Shown here: in pieces, positions 26,458-35,851 of the stretch
Layout of the letters: each line of letters starts with the position of its first letter
Position numbering within the stretch: the first letter of the stretch is position 1
The notes under the pieces: model-generated
Databases searched by the model: none
Told to the model about the DNA's origin: nothing
The model's input: the letters and a program-made list of their open reading frames with translations, nothing else
Program-made: the position numbers and the translations under genes
Assembly: GCA_005808505.1 (NCBI GenBank)
Contig: SYLX01000157.1
Location: forward strand, 1-60,667
From: Bdellovibrionales bacterium
Lineage (GTDB): Bacteria > Bdellovibrionota > Bdellovibrionia > Bdellovibrionales > JAMPXM01
Length of the DNA stretch: 60,667 bases
Direction: 5' to 3'

Positions 26458-28131
26458 TCAAGGCTTCCGGTTGACCTTAAAAGTATAGGAGAACGGAACG
26501 CCCGGTACGGTGCCAGCTTGAACCGGTCCCGGCTTACGTGATTGCGGACGCGCCATCTCGTTGATCGCTTTTTCGATGTCGGTGACGAGCGCACGATTCG
26601 CGGCGTGACCTTGGATGGTTACGTCATCGTTGACGACCTCGAGAAGAGTTACGTCGACGCCAGGTTGGCCGCTTGCTGCTTTGGGTGGAAATTTCTCGGA
26701 AAGCTTAGCCACGATTTCCATCGCGGAAACATAGTCATCAAGCTGAGAAACCGCCTCGTGATTCTTGATGCGATTTTTCGAGTTGCGAATGTAGGCGTTA
26801 AGGCCGTTTTCCGTAGCGGCACTTCCACGGAGTCCGGCCGCTTTTGTTGCTGCTTCCGTAATCTTCTCTTCACTTGAGAAAGCGAGACCGCTCGCGATTT
26901 GGTCACGTACGATCGAGAAGACGAAGAAGAGAGCAAACGCCGTGGCCGCAACCGTGACCGGCACTCGCCAAGTTGACCAAAATTCTTTGAAGTTTGAATT
27001 TTCGCGCGCGAACTCTTCGCGGCGAAGATTGAGCGCCGGATTACGTGGGCGCTTCATTCCTTCGATCGCAAGGCCGACCGCAACGCCGGCGATGGCTTCC
27101 ATCTGCGGAGTCATCGTGACTCGCGAGGGCTTATCGGCCATCGCTGATTGGCTTGCAAGGTTTGCAGAAATCTCAAGACCCTGAGTGATGTAAGGACCGA
27201 GGTTCTGGATTTGGCTTGCGCCGCCCATGAGCTCGATTTGATCGTACTCCAGAGCAAATGCGGCTTTCACCTCAAGAAGCGTGAGGCGAAGTTCGCGTAG
27301 AAGGTTGTCGACTTGAGTAGCAACCGTGTCGGAGAGCTTGATCTGATCTTTCGTTGCTCCCGCGCGATTCATCAGGATGAAGCTCTTTTCGTTCAGAACT
27401 TTCATCGACTCGAAAATCGAAACGTTGAACGCGGCGCTGATCGCGGACGCGATCTCTGAGCCGCCCCAGAGAATGGAGCGAATGGAGACGAGTCCGCCAT
27501 CACGGTAGACGAGAAGGAGCGAACGAGTGTGACCTAAATGCAAGATGAGCCGCGCGCGCGAAGTCGGCGCTTGTCCGATCGAAGTGGATTCGTCCGTCGG
27601 GCGAAGCGACGGAGAAATTTCCTTTGGAGCCTCGTTCCAGCTTTCGAAAAGGTTGGCGAGGGCAAGACCTTCGACGCTCACGATGTCGGAATCGAAGCCG
27701 CCATCTTTGGAAATGTTAAGCGCTTCTTCGACAGCTTCTTTAGGCGCGGCTACCGTGAGGACGTCAGCACTCGGTCCGAGAAATTCGATGATCTTGAAAT
27801 CGAAAATCGTCTCGTCGATATCGAGCGGAATGTCGTCTTCAAGTTCGAACGCTAAGCTCTTGTAGATCTTTGAGCGCTCGCGGAAGGGGAATCGTTTGTG
27901 GTGAACACTTACGCGATGTTGCGGAACGCCGATGACCCACTTCGTGTTTTTCGGATCGTAGTTTTGCGAAAGGGTGCGAAGGGAATCAATGATCTCAAGC
28001 GCACGATCGCGATTGGGATCCACCGAGAGGGGAAACTCGAAGAAGTTGTTGAGCACGTAGCCCTTCGGGCTCGCGTCGAGTTCGGCGACCTTGATGCTGT
28101 AACTTCCGAGATCAACGCCTAGGATTTTCAT
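26458..28131 (-). CDS. gspL: Type II secretion system GspL, PilM/PilN-like fusion
   Basis: Platform protein linking the cytosolic ATPase to the membrane assembly. The 557-residue product has an N-terminal actin-like domain of the PilM type (MKILGVDLGSYSIKVAEL, later LHLGHTRSLLLVYRDGG and MGGASQIQNL). A membrane helix lies at about 398-414 (VAATAFALFFVFSIV), followed by a periplasmic PilN-like coil and ferredoxin-like domain. Here the actin-like part is closer to type IV pilus PilM than to enterobacterial GspL. A 48-base gap separates it from gspM. Confidence 0.88.
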   Translation of the reverse strand: MKILGVDLGSYSIKVAELDASPKGYVLNNFFEFPLSVDPNRDRALEIIDSLRTLSQNYDPKNTKWVIGVPQHRVSVHHKRFPFRERSKIYKSLAFELEDDIPLDIDETIFDFKIIEFLGPSADVLTVAAPKEAVEEALNISKDGGFDSDIVSVEGLALANLFESWNEAPKEISPSLRPTDESTSIGQAPTSRARLILHLGHTRSLLLVYRDGGLVSIRSILWGGSEIASAISAAFNVSIFESMKVLNEKSFILMNRAGATKDQIKLSDTVATQVDNLLRELRLTLLEVKAAFALEYDQIELMGGASQIQNLGPYITQGLEISANLASQSAMADKPSRVTMTPQMEAIAGVAVGLAIEGMKRPRNPALNLRREEFARENSNFKEFWSTWRVPVTVAATAFALFFVFSIVRDQIASGLAFSSEEKITEAATKAAGLRGSAATENGLNAYIRNSKNRIKNHEAVSQLDDYVSAMEIVAKLSEKFPPKAASGQPGVDVTLLEVVNDDVTIQGHAANRALVTDIEKAINEMARPQSRKPGPVQAGTVPGVPFSYTFKVNRKP

Positions 28132-28173
28132 TTCGGGGACGGCTCCTCGTTCAGCCTTTTATTCTACAGGGCC

Positions 28174-29457
28174 TTACTTCTCGTTCCAATAAACAATTGT
28201 CGGTCGCTCGTTGGGGACTTTCTTTGCATCATTGGGCTGAGCGGTCTGGGGCTTGTTCGGATCCTCTGGAGTTTTGGGCTTGTTGGGGTCTTCTTCCTTT
28301 TTCTCGTCTTTCTTTTCTTCTTTGGGTGTCAGCTTTTTCAGCTGAGCAAGAACCGCATCGTAATCGTAAACGATAGCGGTGACGTCCTTCTGGACTCGAC
28401 CCGCTTGGCCCATCGACTTCACGCGGAAGTTGAATTCAGGTTCCACCGTGATCGGGACTTTTGGCTTGCCTGCGCCGTTCGGGTCAGCCGGAGCGTTCGA
28501 ATCGTAGAGAACTTCTTTGCGCACGCCGAGCGATTCGATGAATTGAAGGAACGTCGCTGGGTCCTTCAAAATTTGTGTGTCTTCCTTCGAACGCTCTTCC
28601 AGCAGACGGGCCGATTGCTCTTCCGTCAAACCGTAAGCCGCTTGCAGAACTTCTTTCGGAGCGTACTTAACGTTGATCGCCTTCGCGCCGTAGATCGTGA
28701 CACGGTTGAGAAGGAGATCGTAGATGTCATCGGTCATCTCGGCGACCATGTGCAACTCTTCGAAAGTTTTGAACGGCTGGTTCGGCGGATAGAAGTCACG
28801 CGCGCCAAAGTTTTGGTAATACGTGCTCTCTTCGCCGCCGTTCAAACTTTCTTTGTTCTCATCAACCCAATCAGCAATGTTGTTCACAAGCTTCGTGAAG
28901 CTTTGGCCGGAGTACTTGCGCGCAAACTCTTCGTCTTCGTCCATCTTGCTTACGAAGATCTGATTGAGTTGGGCAAGTGTGATCTTCACGAGTTCTTCGT
29001 TGGATGAGGCAAGAAGACTCAGATCGATCTTCGAACTTTCGCTCTCGATGGTTGCCATGTAGGAGCTATCCATCTTGCTACCTTTAACGGCAGCGTTGAT
29101 CTGATCTTTATCGATCGATGAAACTTCTTTGGGAAGCATTGGCGGCCAAGAAAAAGGCATCTTCCAGATCATGTCGATCATCGGAATTTGCGTGAGCATC
29201 TCTTTCGGAATCATCGCCATGATTTTGCGGTAGATTTGCAGGCGGAGCAGACTGATCTCGACTCCGGCTTTTGCCGCGTAGTGAGCTTTCACTTGGTTCA
29301 CGGACTGCGTGCTAACCGCAAACTCCACGCTCGTTTCGTACATCACTTCGGAGGCGATGACCGTCAAAATCGTGAACGTCGCGAGCGCCATCATGAGGGC
29401 GGCGCCCGTTTGATCTTTCAGCATGGATGCGGTCTTGCGGAAGGAGAAGATTTTCAT
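28174..29457 (-). CDS. gspK: Type II secretion minor pseudopilin GspK
   Basis: Large minor pseudopilin that caps the pseudopilus tip with GspI and GspJ. The 427-residue product has the prepilin cleavage region DQTG/AALMMALATF. Position +5 is Met rather than Glu, the known exception of GspK. The body is alpha-helical (AHYAAKAGVEISLLRLQ), and an acidic Lys/Glu/Pro tail follows (KEEKKDEKKEEDPNKP). Its ATG overlaps the gspJ stop by four bases. Confidence 0.92.
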   Translation of the reverse strand: MKIFSFRKTASMLKDQTGAALMMALATFTILTVIASEVMYETSVEFAVSTQSVNQVKAHYAAKAGVEISLLRLQIYRKIMAMIPKEMLTQIPMIDMIWKMPFSWPPMLPKEVSSIDKDQINAAVKGSKMDSSYMATIESESSKIDLSLLASSNEELVKITLAQLNQIFVSKMDEDEEFARKYSGQSFTKLVNNIADWVDENKESLNGGEESTYYQNFGARDFYPPNQPFKTFEELHMVAEMTDDIYDLLLNRVTIYGAKAINVKYAPKEVLQAAYGLTEEQSARLLEERSKEDTQILKDPATFLQFIESLGVRKEVLYDSNAPADPNGAGKPKVPITVEPEFNFRVKSMGQAGRVQKDVTAIVYDYDAVLAQLKKLTPKEEKKDEKKEEDPNKPKTPEDPNKPQTAQPNDAKKVPNERPTIVYWNEK

Positions 29458-30362
29458 TGCTGACCGCCTCCAGAGCTACCACTAGAGCCACCGACATTGC
29501 CGGTGGCTCCACCATTCCCGCCACCCATCTGATTTCCTTCGGCTGCCGGATCCTTCTTCGGCTTCGGATTGTTTTCGAAGAAGATCGGCGCCAAAACCAT
29601 TTGTGAAACGGGTCGCTCGCGAGGATCGCTCTTATCGTGAACCGTTAGGCTAATCTCAACCGCGTAAGGGAAATGTTCTTTCGTGATATCGTCGCCATCT
29701 TTGCCCGTCTTCCAAGTGTCGACATAATCATCACGCTTTGGGCCCAAGTAGCGGAGTTTGAACTCTTCTACGTTTTCGAGCAGCACCGTTTCTTTTCCAG
29801 GCTTGTCGAGTTCGTCGTCAATGTAGGGCGAAACCGAGCGATACAAACACTTCGACTGGCCAGATTTTGCATTCGACGGCTTGCAGCTCTTGACGTAGTA
29901 ACCGATTTTCGCCTGATCACTCTCTTGCGAGTCGCGAAGGACGCGCGTGTTCGAGAGTGAAGTGAACCACATGGCTTCGCTGGTCCCGATGAAGCCGGTG
30001 AGATTCGGAGGGCAGGGTTTTGGGGTTCCTTCGGCCTGCGCGCCGCCAAGATTGATTTGATTCAAGACGATGCCGCTGTTTGGTCCCTGATTTGGTGGGG
30101 GAGTTGGCTTCGCAGTTAAATCCGTCTCCATTTTGCAGAAGACATCTTGATAATGGAAAGCTTGGCCGACATCAGCTCGCATGATCTTCATCGCATCGGC
30201 AACTCCAGAGTCGCGACGAATTTCTGCCGAGATCACTTTTTGGTTCTCAACACCTGAGCGCATCGCTTGCGCCGTGATGATCGTGAGTCCCGCCATAATC
30301 GCGATCGCGATCATGACTTCGAGGAGAGTGAAGCCTTGAGGGTTTTTCAACGCGCGTCTCAT
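29454..30362 (-). CDS. gspJ: Type II secretion minor pseudopilin GspJ
   Basis: Minor pseudopilin of the tip complex. The prepilin peptidase site is NPQG/FTLLEVMIAIAI with Glu at +5, followed by the hydrophobic helix. At 302 residues it is longer than usual. The extra length is a C-terminal Gly/Ser/Asn-rich tail (GGGNGGATGNVGGSSG) that is probably flexible. Starts and stops overlap those of gspI and gspK by four bases, so the minor pseudopilins are translationally coupled. Confidence 0.93.
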   Translation of the reverse strand: MRRALKNPQGFTLLEVMIAIAIMAGLTIITAQAMRSGVENQKVISAEIRRDSGVADAMKIMRADVGQAFHYQDVFCKMETDLTAKPTPPPNQGPNSGIVLNQINLGGAQAEGTPKPCPPNLTGFIGTSEAMWFTSLSNTRVLRDSQESDQAKIGYYVKSCKPSNAKSGQSKCLYRSVSPYIDDELDKPGKETVLLENVEEFKLRYLGPKRDDYVDTWKTGKDGDDITKEHFPYAVEISLTVHDKSDPRERPVSQMVLAPIFFENNPKPKKDPAAEGNQMGGGNGGATGNVGGSSGSSGGGQQ

Positions 30363-30895
30363 TGCGCCTGCGTCCCAGGAGCCGGCATGCCCTCGGGCAT
30401 CGGAAGCTCCTTCGTGTAGTCAATGATGTACGTGGTCGCGCTGTGGCGAATCTCGTTACCCGTTTTCCCTTTGTAGAGCACCGTCACGCTCATCTCTTTG
30501 ACGGCTTCCTTGAAGAAGGTCGCCGTCGTCCGCATGATCGTGATCAGCATGGGGTCGACTCGGTCCCCACCAGCGCCGAGAACGCCGGTCAAATCCGGCA
30601 TCTCGAATGGCTGAGCTTTCATCTCCCAGCGGTAGCCGGGGAATTTCGGCCCGAAGTCGCCGGATTCTTCTTCGGGCAAATCCGTGATCGGTTTCTCTTT
30701 CGTGCGAACTTCGTATTCTGTCATCTTTCGCTCAAGCAAACCTGCGACCGTATTGTTGATCCGGGTGTTGCGAACGCGGCTGAAGTTGCCTGACCACGAA
30801 CTCGAGATAACCATCAGGGCGCCCGCGATAATCATCACGGCAATCAAAACTTCGAGGAGCGAGAATCCACGACTGTTTCTCAGGTTCTTTCTCAT
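30359..30895 (-). CDS. gspI: Type II secretion minor pseudopilin GspI
   Basis: Minor pseudopilin that starts tip assembly. The 178-residue product has the cleavage site NSRG/FSLLEVLIAVMI with Glu at +5 and LLERKMTEYEV after the helix, the usual GspI pattern. The length is somewhat long because of a Pro-rich C-terminus (PEGMPAPGTQAQ). It overlaps gspH and gspJ by four bases each. Confidence 0.93.
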   Translation of the reverse strand: MRKNLRNSRGFSLLEVLIAVMIIAGALMVISSSWSGNFSRVRNTRINNTVAGLLERKMTEYEVRTKEKPITDLPEEESGDFGPKFPGYRWEMKAQPFEMPDLTGVLGAGGDRVDPMLITIMRTTATFFKEAVKEMSVTVLYKGKTGNEIRHSATTYIIDYTKELPMPEGMPAPGTQAQ

Positions 30896-31566
30896 TGGCC
30901 GCGAATCTCCTTCAAGCTGATTTTCTTTTCAAAAATATCAGCGCGTCCCGTGAGCGGGTGAATCGCGATTGTCCAATTCAATGTTTTGCGATCCGTCAGA
31001 TGAATCGCTACGTCTTCCGCTAAACCTTGCGGGAAGAAGTGGACGTAAGTGGTTCCTTGAGTGGCTTCTTCTTTTTTATCGACATACTCGACGCCGCCGA
31101 AATACATGCCGCGGGGGAGAGTCTGGGGAGACTTCAAAACTCGCGAGTCTTCCGAAAACTTGCTAGAGCCTTTCTGGTCGTCCCTTTGTGAAGAGGTCAG
31201 AGATGAGAGTTCTTTCTCTTGCTCTTCACTCAAGAGAGTGATGTTACCGGGTGCCGACTCGATCCAGTAGGAGTGGCCTTTCTCGTCGTTCATCGAGATC
31301 ACGATGCGCATCGTAGAATTGGTCAATCGCGCCGTGTTGCGAAGATCGCGAGTCATGACCGCCATCTTGCGAACGGCACCGCGCATGGCGGAGGAAGAGT
31401 TGAAAAGTCGGGGAGCACCAATTGCGAGCATGCCGCCGATGATCGCAAGCACGATCATGATTTCGATCAACGAGAAACCTCGTTGATCACGCACGCCAGG
31501 GGTGCGGATGGCTTTGCTAGTTGCGCTCTCAAAAGCGCTTGCTGTTTTACTCATGGAGTTACTCAT
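30892..31566 (-). CDS. gspH: Type II secretion minor pseudopilin GspH
   Basis: Minor pseudopilin with prepilin site RDQRG/FSLIEIMIVLAI, Glu at +5 and a long hydrophobic helix. From ATG 31566 the product is 224 residues with a 30-residue leader. No clear Shine-Dalgarno sequence precedes this or the Met at 31554, and the frame stays open to 31671, so the start is uncertain. A strong terminator (31705-31733) lies between gspG and this gene, so expression depends on read-through or on a promoter in the 100-base gap. Confidence 0.88.
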   Translation of the reverse strand: MSNSMSKTASAFESATSKAIRTPGVRDQRGFSLIEIMIVLAIIGGMLAIGAPRLFNSSSAMRGAVRKMAVMTRDLRNTARLTNSTMRIVISMNDEKGHSYWIESAPGNITLLSEEQEKELSSLTSSQRDDQKGSSKFSEDSRVLKSPQTLPRGMYFGGVEYVDKKEEATQGTTYVHFFPQGLAEDVAIHLTDRKTLNWTIAIHPLTGRADIFEKKISLKEIRGQ

Positions 31567-31704
31567 AACGTACCACAGTTCGTCGCTATCCCCGAGTCCA
31601 CCTTGATCTACGTAAGGTCTAGGCAGTGCGCCTCGGAGGTCGTTCGGCTCCACCTTACGGTTTAGCTTCACGCAGGAGGCTGGCTCATCTCGAGCGAAGG
31701 TCCG

Positions 31705-31733
31705 AAAAGAAAAAAGGCGCCAAACCTGGCGCC
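31705..31733 (-). terminator. Terminator between gspG and gspH
   Basis: On the minus strand: GGCGCCA (31733-31727), loop of four, TGGCGCC (31722-31716), then TTTTTTCTTTTC. The stem is perfect and also flanked by A/T runs on both sides, so it could work in both directions. It lies about 30 bases after the gspG stop, inside the operon. Confidence 0.85.
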
Positions 31734-31759
31734 TTTTCTAGGATCGACTCGACGTGCGA

Positions 31760-32227
31760 TCAAGCATCCTGATTCGACAAATCTTTTGCGTAACCTTCAC
31801 CGCCGTCTTTACGGTCTTCACCGAGCGACTTCAGCAGATAAGTGCCGCCGTCCGATTCGTAGATGAAGTCGCGGCTCCATTGATCCTTGGGAACCGTCTT
31901 GTAATACGGCTCTGGACCCCAGTTTGGGCACGCTTCCGGACCAGGATTCGAAACGAGAGCTTTCAAACCCACTTCGGTAGTCGGGTAGGAGCCGCAAGTC
32001 AGGTTGTAAGCTTCGAGCTGTTTGCCGATCTCAACGATCTGGATCTTGGTTTGTTTTACGCGAGATTCTTTAAAGCTCTTCGAAACGTTCGAACCGAGAA
32101 CCGCCATCAAGCCCGCAACGATTGCTACGACGATCATGATCTCGATCAGCGTCATACCACGCTCGTTCGATAAGACCTGGCCCGCTGTTGTGGACAGTGC
32201 TGAGTTCCGTTCTTTTGCGATGCTCAT
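31760..32227 (-). CDS. gspG: Type II secretion major pseudopilin GspG
   Basis: Builds the shaft of the pseudopilus. The 155-residue product has the prepilin site NERG/MTLIEIMIVVAIVA with Glu at +5, then YPTTEVGLKALVSNP and a C-terminal acidic stretch (SLGEDRKDGGEGY) of the kind that binds calcium in GspG. AAGGAG lies six bases before ATG 32227. It has its own promoter-like sequence upstream and a terminator directly behind it, which would let it be made in excess over the minor pseudopilins. Confidence 0.96.
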   Translation of the reverse strand: MSIAKERNSALSTTAGQVLSNERGMTLIEIMIVVAIVAGLMAVLGSNVSKSFKESRVKQTKIQIVEIGKQLEAYNLTCGSYPTTEVGLKALVSNPGPEACPNWGPEPYYKTVPKDQWSRDFIYESDGGTYLLKSLGEDRKDGGEGYAKDLSNQDA

Positions 32228-32780
32228 GTTTTCTCCTTCGAGTCCGTACTCAATTCCGATTTTTATCTTTTAAATTCCAGCCAAACTTCAGTTCAAGACT
32301 AAATAGAAAGAACCGGATGCAAAGTTTTAAACCTTGATACCGTATCCATCAACTTCCGTATTCTGATCCTTTCAAGTCTTGTTCCAGGCTCCGCGTCGAT
32401 GCCGCAAATAGAGGCAACAATTTTGGGCGCATGCACTCGTGATTCAGCCAGAGGTTTACGAGAAGCCCTTGGCGCAACTCATATCCCTCTAGACAAGATC
32501 TATAGAAAGTTGCCCCAAATAGCCTCTTAAAATTCTTTAAGACGCGCTTTTTTCGGCGGCCAAAAACGTAGGCGGTGGCCATTTTAAAAGATCTCAACGA
32601 GTTCTTCTTAACTGATCAGCAATTTGGGTCGCAATTAACCTAACGATCGTCTCGAAATGAGACGGTGGCGAGCTTCATCACTGGTTGAGGAGTTGACGCC
32701 TGTGAGCCAAGTTTCGGCATGAATCTGAGAAGCGGATGAGGAAGACGGCCCAAAGCAGTCCGCCTCCGCCAAAGACGAGA
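32228..32780 (-). other. Long gap inside the gsp locus between gspF and gspG
   Basis: These 553 bases are AT-richer than the surrounding genes and hold no gene I can support. The gspG promoter candidate is at 32268-32296. A perfect 6-bp hairpin CGTCTC/GAGACG is at 32648-32664, with no T-run. An 82-codon minus-strand frame (32349-32597) has no ribosome-binding site and no familiar sequence. The gap could hold a small RNA or a decayed gene. Confidence 0.5.
32268..32296 (-). promoter_or_regulatory. Putative promoter of gspG
   Basis: On the minus strand TTGAAC (32296-32291), 17 bases, TTAAAA (32273-32268; TTTAAA with a 16-base spacer), in an AT-rich stretch about 40 bases upstream of the gspG start. 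The -35 is fair and the -10 approximate. Confidence 0.4.
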
Positions 32781-33998
32781 TTAACGGTTTCCGAGTGAAG
32801 CCATGTCGAACATCGGAATCATGATCGAGAAGACGATGATGCCGATGACAACGCCCATCATGATGATCATGACGGGTTCAAGAAGCGCGGTCAGACCGCC
32901 AATCTGAGTCTTAACTTGGAAGTCGTAGCTATCGCTGACTTGCGTCAGCATTCCTTCGAGTTCGCCCGTTTTTTCACCGATCGTGATCATGTGAATAACG
33001 ATGGGTGGGAACTGTCCGGAACGTTTTAGCGGCACGGCAACCGATTCACCTTCGCTGATGTTGTTTCGGGCATCGACGATCGCGGTTGCGAGTACGCTGT
33101 TGCCGACAACGTTTTTCACAATGTCCATCGCCTGGAGCATCGGAACACCACCGGCAAGAAGTGTTGCTAACGTACGCGTGAACCGCGAAACGGCGATCAG
33201 CCGCGCAAGTTTCCCTACGACGGGCATTTTGAGAACGATCTTATCCCAGCTTTTTGATCCCGACTCCGAGTTCTTCCAGTTGCGGAAAACGAAGACTGAC
33301 AACACGATCATGCCGATCATGAGCCACCAGTAGTTCACCAGGAATCCCGATAATCCGATGACAACTTGCGTGTACCACGGAAGAACCATCTCAGCGCTCT
33401 CGAAGATCGTTTGCATCTTCGGAATGACGTAGATGAAGAGAACACCAAGCATCGCAAAGACGAAAAGGACCATGATGATCGGGTAGAGCATCGCAGACTT
33501 CACCTTGGCGTTGAGTTCGTTCTCAGCTTCGGTGAATTCGGCGAGTCGGATCAAGATCACGTCGAGAGTACCGGAAGCGGCGCCGGCTTCGCACATGGTT
33601 ACGAAAATGTTCGTAAAGATTTTCGGATACTTTTGGAGCGCCTTATCGAGCGAAACCCCTTCGTTCACCATGTTTTTGATGTCGGAAACAGCTTCTTTCA
33701 AAACCGGGTTTTCAACTTGGTCCGCGGTAGCGGCAAGAGCATCGACGAGAGGAATGTTCGCTTTCAAAAGACTCGCGAGCTGGCGGGTCATCGAGGCGCG
33801 GTCTTGAACGTTAACGCTTTTGCCAGTCGCAACGTTTTTGCGGCCGGTTGCTTTCGCCTTTGCTTTGTCTTTGAGCTCAACGACGAAAATGCCGTCTTTT
33901 TTGAGCTTGGAGCGGGCCGTGCGTACGCTGTCGGCGTCGATCGTCGCGCGTACGTTCTTGCCCGCTCTGTTGATTCCCTTGTACTCGTAAAGTGGCAC
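32781..33998 (-). CDS. gspF: Type II secretion inner-membrane platform protein GspF
   Basis: Polytopic platform protein. The 405-residue product has the family start MPLYEYKGINRAGKNVRATIDAD (shown as two parts in the family profile), two homologous cytosolic helical domains (MTRQLASLLKANIPLVDAL; FTRTLATLLAGGVPMLQAM) and three membrane helices, the last near the C-terminus (MIIMMGVVIGIIVFSIM). Length and layout are standard. It is 27 bases downstream of gspE. Confidence 0.96.
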   Translation of the reverse strand: MPLYEYKGINRAGKNVRATIDADSVRTARSKLKKDGIFVVELKDKAKAKATGRKNVATGKSVNVQDRASMTRQLASLLKANIPLVDALAATADQVENPVLKEAVSDIKNMVNEGVSLDKALQKYPKIFTNIFVTMCEAGAASGTLDVILIRLAEFTEAENELNAKVKSAMLYPIIMVLFVFAMLGVLFIYVIPKMQTIFESAEMVLPWYTQVVIGLSGFLVNYWWLMIGMIVLSVFVFRNWKNSESGSKSWDKIVLKMPVVGKLARLIAVSRFTRTLATLLAGGVPMLQAMDIVKNVVGNSVLATAIVDARNNISEGESVAVPLKRSGQFPPIVIHMITIGEKTGELEGMLTQVSDSYDFQVKTQIGGLTALLEPVMIIMMGVVIGIIVFSIMIPMFDMASLGNR

Positions 33999-34025
33999 TT
34001 ATCGACCTCGGGTAAAAACCACGTC

Positions 34026-35720
34026 TTAGATGTCGACCTGGGTGTTCGCGAGAACTTCTTCAACCGTCGTTAGACCTTTTAGGATCTTCTCGACGCCGTG
34101 ATCCCGGAAGGTTTTCATCCCATCCTGAATCGCCTGTTTTTTGATCGCTCCGCCATCGCGACGTTGCATGATGAGCGAGCGGATCTCTTCGTTAACCAAA
34201 AGAAGTTCCTGAATGATTGTTCGGCCAAGATAACCTTTGCCGTTGCACTGATCGCAACCAACGGCGCGGCATACTCGTCCGCCTTCGATGTCTTTTCGCG
34301 TAAGGCCAAGCGATGAAAGCTCAAAGTCCGTGGGAACGTAAGGAGCTTTGCAATGCGGGCACAAGACGCGCACAAGACGTTGAGCAACAACGCCCATGAG
34401 CGAGGTCGCGATCAGGAACGGTTCGCAACCGATATCGATGAGGCGGGGGAATGCGCCTGCCGCATCGTTCGTATGAAGCGTGCTCAATACCAAGTGACCC
34501 GTGAGCGAAGCGTTGACCGCAAGCTCGGCCGTTTCCAAGTCACGAATCTCACCGATCATGATGACGTCCGGGTCTTGGCGCAAGAAGGCGCGAAGACCCG
34601 ACGCGAAGGTGAGGCCGATCTTGGAGTTCACCTGAACCTGGCCGATGCCGTGGATCCGTTGTTCCACCGGATCCTCAACCGTGAGGATGTTGATCGTGGG
34701 GTCATTCAGCTTCGACAAACAAGCGTACAGAGTCGTCGATTTACCGGAACCGGTCGGACCCGTTACTAACAAGATGCCGTAAGAACGGAGCAGAAGATCA
34801 TCGTGCAGCATCTTCAAGCTCTGTTCCGAGAAGCCAAGCTGGTTGAGCGAGAGGATCACGTTCGATCGGTCTTGCAGACGCATAACCAAGCGTTCGCCGA
34901 ACGCGGTAGGAACAGAGTTCAAACGAATGTCGATGTCTTTTCCGCCCACTTTCAGCGGAATGCGGCCGTCTTGGGGGAGACGCTTCTCAGCGATGTTCAA
35001 GTTCCCCATGACTTTGATCCGCGACGTGATCGCGTTCTGAAGCTTCTTCGGTGGCTTGAAAATATCGAAGAGAACACCGTCGATGCGGAAGCGAACGACC
35101 ATGTCTTTTTCGTAAGGTTCGACGTGGATGTCGGATGCTTTTTCCTTCACCGCGCGGAACATCAACGTGTTGACGAGTTTGATGACGGGAGCGTCGTCCT
35201 CGCCGGCATCGAGAAGGTCGATGATCGGCTCTTCGAGGTCGTATTCTTCTTCTTCGATTTCGTCGAGGCCTTGGAGAGCCGCCGTCGTCTTTTCGTAAAC
35301 GCGGTTCACCGAATCGAGAAGACGGGTTTTCGACGTCATCAACGGAACAGTGCGCTTATTAAACAAAACCCGCAGATCATCGAGAATGCGCGTATTAAGC
35401 GGATTCGTCGTGAGTACGATGATCTGGTGCGCATCCTCTTTGAACGGTAGCACTTCGTGCTTTTTTGCGTAGTTGATCGGAATATTTGAAACCAAATGGA
35501 TCGGAATATCGTTGACCGGGATATCTTTGAGATAGGGGAGACCCATACGTGCCGCAAGCTCGGACAAGAGTTCGTCGGCTGATCCGGATTCTTTTCCCGA
35601 GAGCATATCGCGAAGCGTGCGACCGCCGTCAAACGTCAAACCGAGGACGCTTTGCAGCTGCTCCTCGGTGAGGCTCGTGTTCTTCAGTAAGACGCTATCG
35701 AGTTGCTGGGCCGTAGCCAA
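34026..35720 (-). CDS. gspE: Type II secretion ATPase GspE
   Basis: Hexameric cytosolic ATPase that drives pseudopilus assembly. It has an N-terminal GspE/PilB domain, then the core with EKASDIHVEPYE, Walker A GPTGSGKST near residue 321, Walker B VIMIGEIRD, and the zinc-binding pairs CPHC and CDQC. I chose a TTG start at 35720 because AAGGAG sits seven bases before it. The frame is open to 35780, but there is no ribosome-binding site there and the extra residues are Arg/Lys-rich and atypical. The product is 564 residues from the TTG. Confidence 0.94.
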   Translation of the reverse strand: MATAQQLDSVLLKNTSLTEEQLQSVLGLTFDGGRTLRDMLSGKESGSADELLSELAARMGLPYLKDIPVNDIPIHLVSNIPINYAKKHEVLPFKEDAHQIIVLTTNPLNTRILDDLRVLFNKRTVPLMTSKTRLLDSVNRVYEKTTAALQGLDEIEEEEYDLEEPIIDLLDAGEDDAPVIKLVNTLMFRAVKEKASDIHVEPYEKDMVVRFRIDGVLFDIFKPPKKLQNAITSRIKVMGNLNIAEKRLPQDGRIPLKVGGKDIDIRLNSVPTAFGERLVMRLQDRSNVILSLNQLGFSEQSLKMLHDDLLLRSYGILLVTGPTGSGKSTTLYACLSKLNDPTINILTVEDPVEQRIHGIGQVQVNSKIGLTFASGLRAFLRQDPDVIMIGEIRDLETAELAVNASLTGHLVLSTLHTNDAAGAFPRLIDIGCEPFLIATSLMGVVAQRLVRVLCPHCKAPYVPTDFELSSLGLTRKDIEGGRVCRAVGCDQCNGKGYLGRTIIQELLLVNEEIRSLIMQRRDGGAIKKQAIQDGMKTFRDHGVEKILKGLTTVEEVLANTQVDI

Positions 35721-35851
35721 TTTCAAGCTCCTTCTACACTTCTGACGCTTCCAACCGCTTCGCTCAAACACCGCTTGCATGAAGATCGCAAGGCGGCTGA
35801 GTTGATCGCGGAGCGGTAACCCCGCGATCGGTCAGCGGCTGAGTCAGCGCA

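Noticed and set aside
32349-32597. 82-codon minus-strand frame in the gspF-gspG gap
   Set aside because: No ribosome-binding site at the TTG or ATG starts and no recognisable motif. It could be a decayed gene but cannot be supported.
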